Assembly (NCBI GenBank): GCA_021163705.1
Contig: JAGGTO010000095.1
Span: forward strand, 1 to 8,357
Length of the DNA stretch: 8,357 bases
Reading direction: 5' to 3'
Origin: Thermoplasmata archaeon
GTDB taxonomy: Archaea > Thermoplasmatota > Thermoplasmata > Thermoplasmatales > Aciduliprofundaceae
The notes beneath the pieces are model-generated. The model saw nothing but the letters and a program-made list of their open reading frames with translations, was not told the origin of the DNA and ran no database searches. Positions 6,873-8,357 of the stretch are shown piece by piece (the first letter of the stretch is position 1; the number at the start of each line of letters is the position of its first letter). The translations under genes were made by a program, and so were the position numbers.

Positions 6873-7550
6873 TTAGGACATTCTCATCCGGAGAATTATG
6901 TCCTGGAGAATGGAATATGCACGGGGTGCTTCATTTCTATTTACAACAAAAAGCGTGTCCTTGTGACATGATATGATCTGGGTTACATTTATTCCATAGA
7001 AGGAGAGTATGGATGTAATGAATCCTATTACACCGGGGACCGAAATTATATCTATGGGGCTTATAAGAAGGATCACAGTTTGTCCATCTATTATGTCCAC
7101 AATACCATCAGAAGAGAAGAGATCAAGGATTCTATCCCTATCCTCCCCAGGAATTACCAGGGTGAAGGTATCCACCCCCTGACTGATCTGGAAGAACCTG
7201 CTCTTTTCCACTATCTGAAGTAGTTTCCCTAGCATCTTCAAAAATGTGTTCTTCTCTATGGTTATCACACTCAGATCCGATTGGAGCTGTATTATTGTCC
7301 TGGCTAAAACTTTTCTCACTCTCTTCTCCATAGAGCTTCTCTCTTTCTTCAATTCATCGCTCATCCTTATTAAGGCCATTTTAACTGCTTCTGTTGATGC
7401 TATAATATTTTTCTTTTCAAACTCTTCTTGAATTGCCCGGGCAAGAGCACTGTAGTTTATAACTCCAAGAATTAGACACTCCTTCAATGCGGGCCTGCAT
7501 TCTATTATCTCCCTAACTTTTTTTGCTACACTAATCTTCTCCTCATCCAT
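6873..7550 (-). CDS. Uncharacterised archaeal protein with N-terminal helical/wHTH-like region and tandem ACT-like domains
   Basis: 225 residues. No characterised gene is recognised, but it resembles conserved archaeal ACT-domain proteins of unknown role. Residues 20-68 (CLILGVINYSALARAI ... AVKMALIRMSDEL) form a small all-helical region that could be a winged-helix-like module. Residues 64-90 are charged and helical. An ACT-like unit is suggested at about 91-150 (strand SDLSVITI, helix, strand FTLVIP, helix). A clearer ACT domain follows at 158-222: strand TVILLIS, VPGVIGF with the helix to FYGINVTQI, strand TLFVVN, helix APRAYSILQDI. The PG...GIN-x3-I pattern is what aspartokinase-type ACT domains use at amino-acid sites. 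No signal peptide or membrane segment. The ATG at 7550 has AGGTGA 4 bases upstream. It lies 33 bases after aspS and 83 before argG. A sensor or regulator role is inference. Confidence 0.85.
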   Translation of the reverse strand: MDEEKISVAKKVREIIECRPALKECLILGVINYSALARAIQEEFEKKNIIASTEAVKMALIRMSDELKKERSSMEKRVRKVLARTIIQLQSDLSVITIEKNTFLKMLGKLLQIVEKSRFFQISQGVDTFTLVIPGEDRDRILDLFSSDGIVDIIDGQTVILLISPIDIISVPGVIGFITSILSFYGINVTQIISCHKDTLFVVNRNEAPRAYSILQDIILRMRMS

Positions 7551-7554
7551 CTTT

Positions 7555-7560
7555 TCACCT
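7555..7560 (-). promoter_or_regulatory. Shine-Dalgarno site of the ACT-domain gene
   Basis: AGGTGA on the minus strand, 4 bases before ATG at 7550. It matches the archaeal 16S tail and supports this start. Confidence 0.75.
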
Positions 7561-7586
7561 AAGAAAATAGAATTATAAAAAAATTA
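7561..7586 (-). promoter_or_regulatory. AT-rich aspS/ACT-gene spacer: T-run and possible TATA box
   Basis: On the minus strand the aspS TAA is followed directly by seven T and then TATAAT. The T-run could weakly terminate aspS transcripts. The TATA-like stretch (7573-7580) sits about 25 bases from the ACT start, so a promoter here would yield an almost leaderless mRNA, which fits poorly with the AGGTGA ribosome site. Read-through from aspS is equally likely. Confidence 0.3.
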
Positions 7587-8357
7587 GGGAATGAGCCTTG
7601 TCCTGTCCCTCGGGAATATCACACATTCTCTTATATTCTTCACTCCTGTCACTATCATCGTGAGCCTTTCCAATCCCAAACCCCAGCCTGCATGGGGAGG
7701 CATACCATAGCGGAATGCCCGCAGATAAAATTCAAAGTTCTCAGGATTCAATCCCTTAGATTTCATAACATCCACAAGGCTCTCATATACATGATTTCTC
7801 TGCGCTCCGGATGTTACCTCTTTCTCTCTGTACATTAAGTCAAAAGATTTGCTGTATTTACCATCTGGCATAACATAGAAAGGCTTAATCTCCAGGGGCC
7901 AGCGCTTTATGAAATAAAATCCATCCATCTCTTCTCCCAGCACCTTAAGGGCGTCGGAGGAGAAATCATCTCCCCATTCCATGGATATCTTCGAATTCAC
8001 TATATCCACCGCTTCATCGTAGGTTATTCTCTCAAAAGGCACCTCGGGAATTTCCCATTTTATCCCCAGATTCTGCAACTCCTTCTCCCTTTCATTTACC
8101 ACCTTTTCAATGGCCTTTGCAACGCTGTTCTCCAGCATGCCCATAGCATCCTCATCATCTGCAAAACTCATCTCTATATCAATTGATATAAATTCATTGA
8201 GATGCTTAGTTGTATTATGCTCTTCGGCGCGGAATGCCGGAGCTATCTCCAGAACCCTGTCAAGACCTGCTGCCATTAAAATCTGCTTGTAAAGCTGTGG
8301 GCTCTGATTAAGATAGGCATCCTTTTCAAAGTACTTCACAGGAAAGAGCTCTGTACC
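7584..8357 (-). CDS. aspS: Aspartyl-tRNA synthetase, archaeal type (5' part outside window)
   Basis: Charges tRNA-Asp with aspartate (and possibly tRNA-Asn, if non-discriminating). The reading frame is open to the right edge: six codons upstream of the GTG at 8337-8339 read GTELFP, matching the family, so that GTG is an internal Val and not a start. About 257 C-terminal residues are present out of roughly 430. Visible class II motifs are QSPQLYKQ (aspartate site, distinguishing AspRS from AsnRS), FRAEEHNTTKHLNEF (motif 2), and GWGLGLERL (motif 3), followed by the normal ending FPRDRTRLIP. The anticodon-binding domain, which decides tRNA discrimination, lies outside the window, so specificity cannot be judged. 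It ends 33 bases before the ACT gene, so the two may be co-transcribed. Confidence 0.96.
   Translation of the reverse strand, partial: GTELFPVKYFEKDAYLNQSPQLYKQILMAAGLDRVLEIAPAFRAEEHNTTKHLNEFISIDIEMSFADDEDAMGMLENSVAKAIEKVVNEREKELQNLGIKWEIPEVPFERITYDEAVDIVNSKISMEWGDDFSSDALKVLGEEMDGFYFIKRWPLEIKPFYVMPDGKYSKSFDLMYREKEVTSGAQRNHVYESLVDVMKSKGLNPENFEFYLRAFRYGMPPHAGWGLGLERLTMIVTGVKNIRECVIFPRDRTRLIP

Noticed and set aside
7584..8339. AspRS starting at the GTG at 8337-8339
   Set aside because: The frame continues upstream as GTELFP, a conserved AspRS segment, so that codon is an internal valine.
1..8357. Novel defence or mobile system
   Set aside because: All coding space is explained by housekeeping biosynthetic genes plus one ACT protein. 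No integrase, transposase, terminal repeats or CRISPR repeats were seen on either strand.

Overview
The window is a compact archaeal gene block with every gene on the minus strand. It reads, in transcription order from the right edge: aspS (3' part), a 225-residue ACT-domain protein, then an arginine / carbamoyl-phosphate operon argG-argH-carA-carB, with carB running off the left edge. The archaeal assignment rests on an archaeal-type aspartyl-tRNA synthetase, Shine-Dalgarno sites matching the GATCACCTCC-type archaeal 16S tail, a TATA box rather than -35/-10 elements, an archaeal-type ArgH lacking the bacterial N-terminus, and heavy use of AGA/AGG (Arg) and ATA (Ile). The mid-40s GC (judged by eye) and these codon preferences suggest a thermophile. 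A euryarchaeon of the Thermoplasmata / Aciduliprofundum-like kind is my best guess, but this is a judgement from remembered family resemblance, not a search.

Layout. 7584-8357: C-terminal catalytic part of AspRS. 7551-7583: 33-base spacer. 6873-7550: ACT protein with a small N-terminal helical, winged-helix-like region and two ACT-like modules. 6790-6872: the only real intergenic region, with a T-rich probable terminator, a TATA box, an inverted repeat over the expected transcription start and a near-perfect Shine-Dalgarno. 1-6789: four tightly packed genes. The argG stop abuts the argH start region, argH/carA overlap by 4 bases (ATGA), and carA/carB overlap by 11 bases. No stretch over 300 bases lacks a gene.

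How the genes work together. CarA frees ammonia from glutamine and CarB uses two ATP to make carbamoyl phosphate. ArgF (not in the window) would convert this with ornithine to citrulline. ArgG joins citrulline to aspartate and ArgH splits the product into arginine and fumarate. Carbamoyl phosphate also feeds pyrimidine synthesis. The ACT protein just upstream is a plausible amino-acid sensor, but nothing in the sequence proves that it controls the operon.

I see no undescribed defence, mobile or RNA-guided system here. Second-look items are the argG leader dyad, the ACT protein, the degenerate allosteric domain of a CAD-like CarB, an unusual in-phase 23-base repeat in the two CarB halves, and an Asn in the CarA nucleophile loop.
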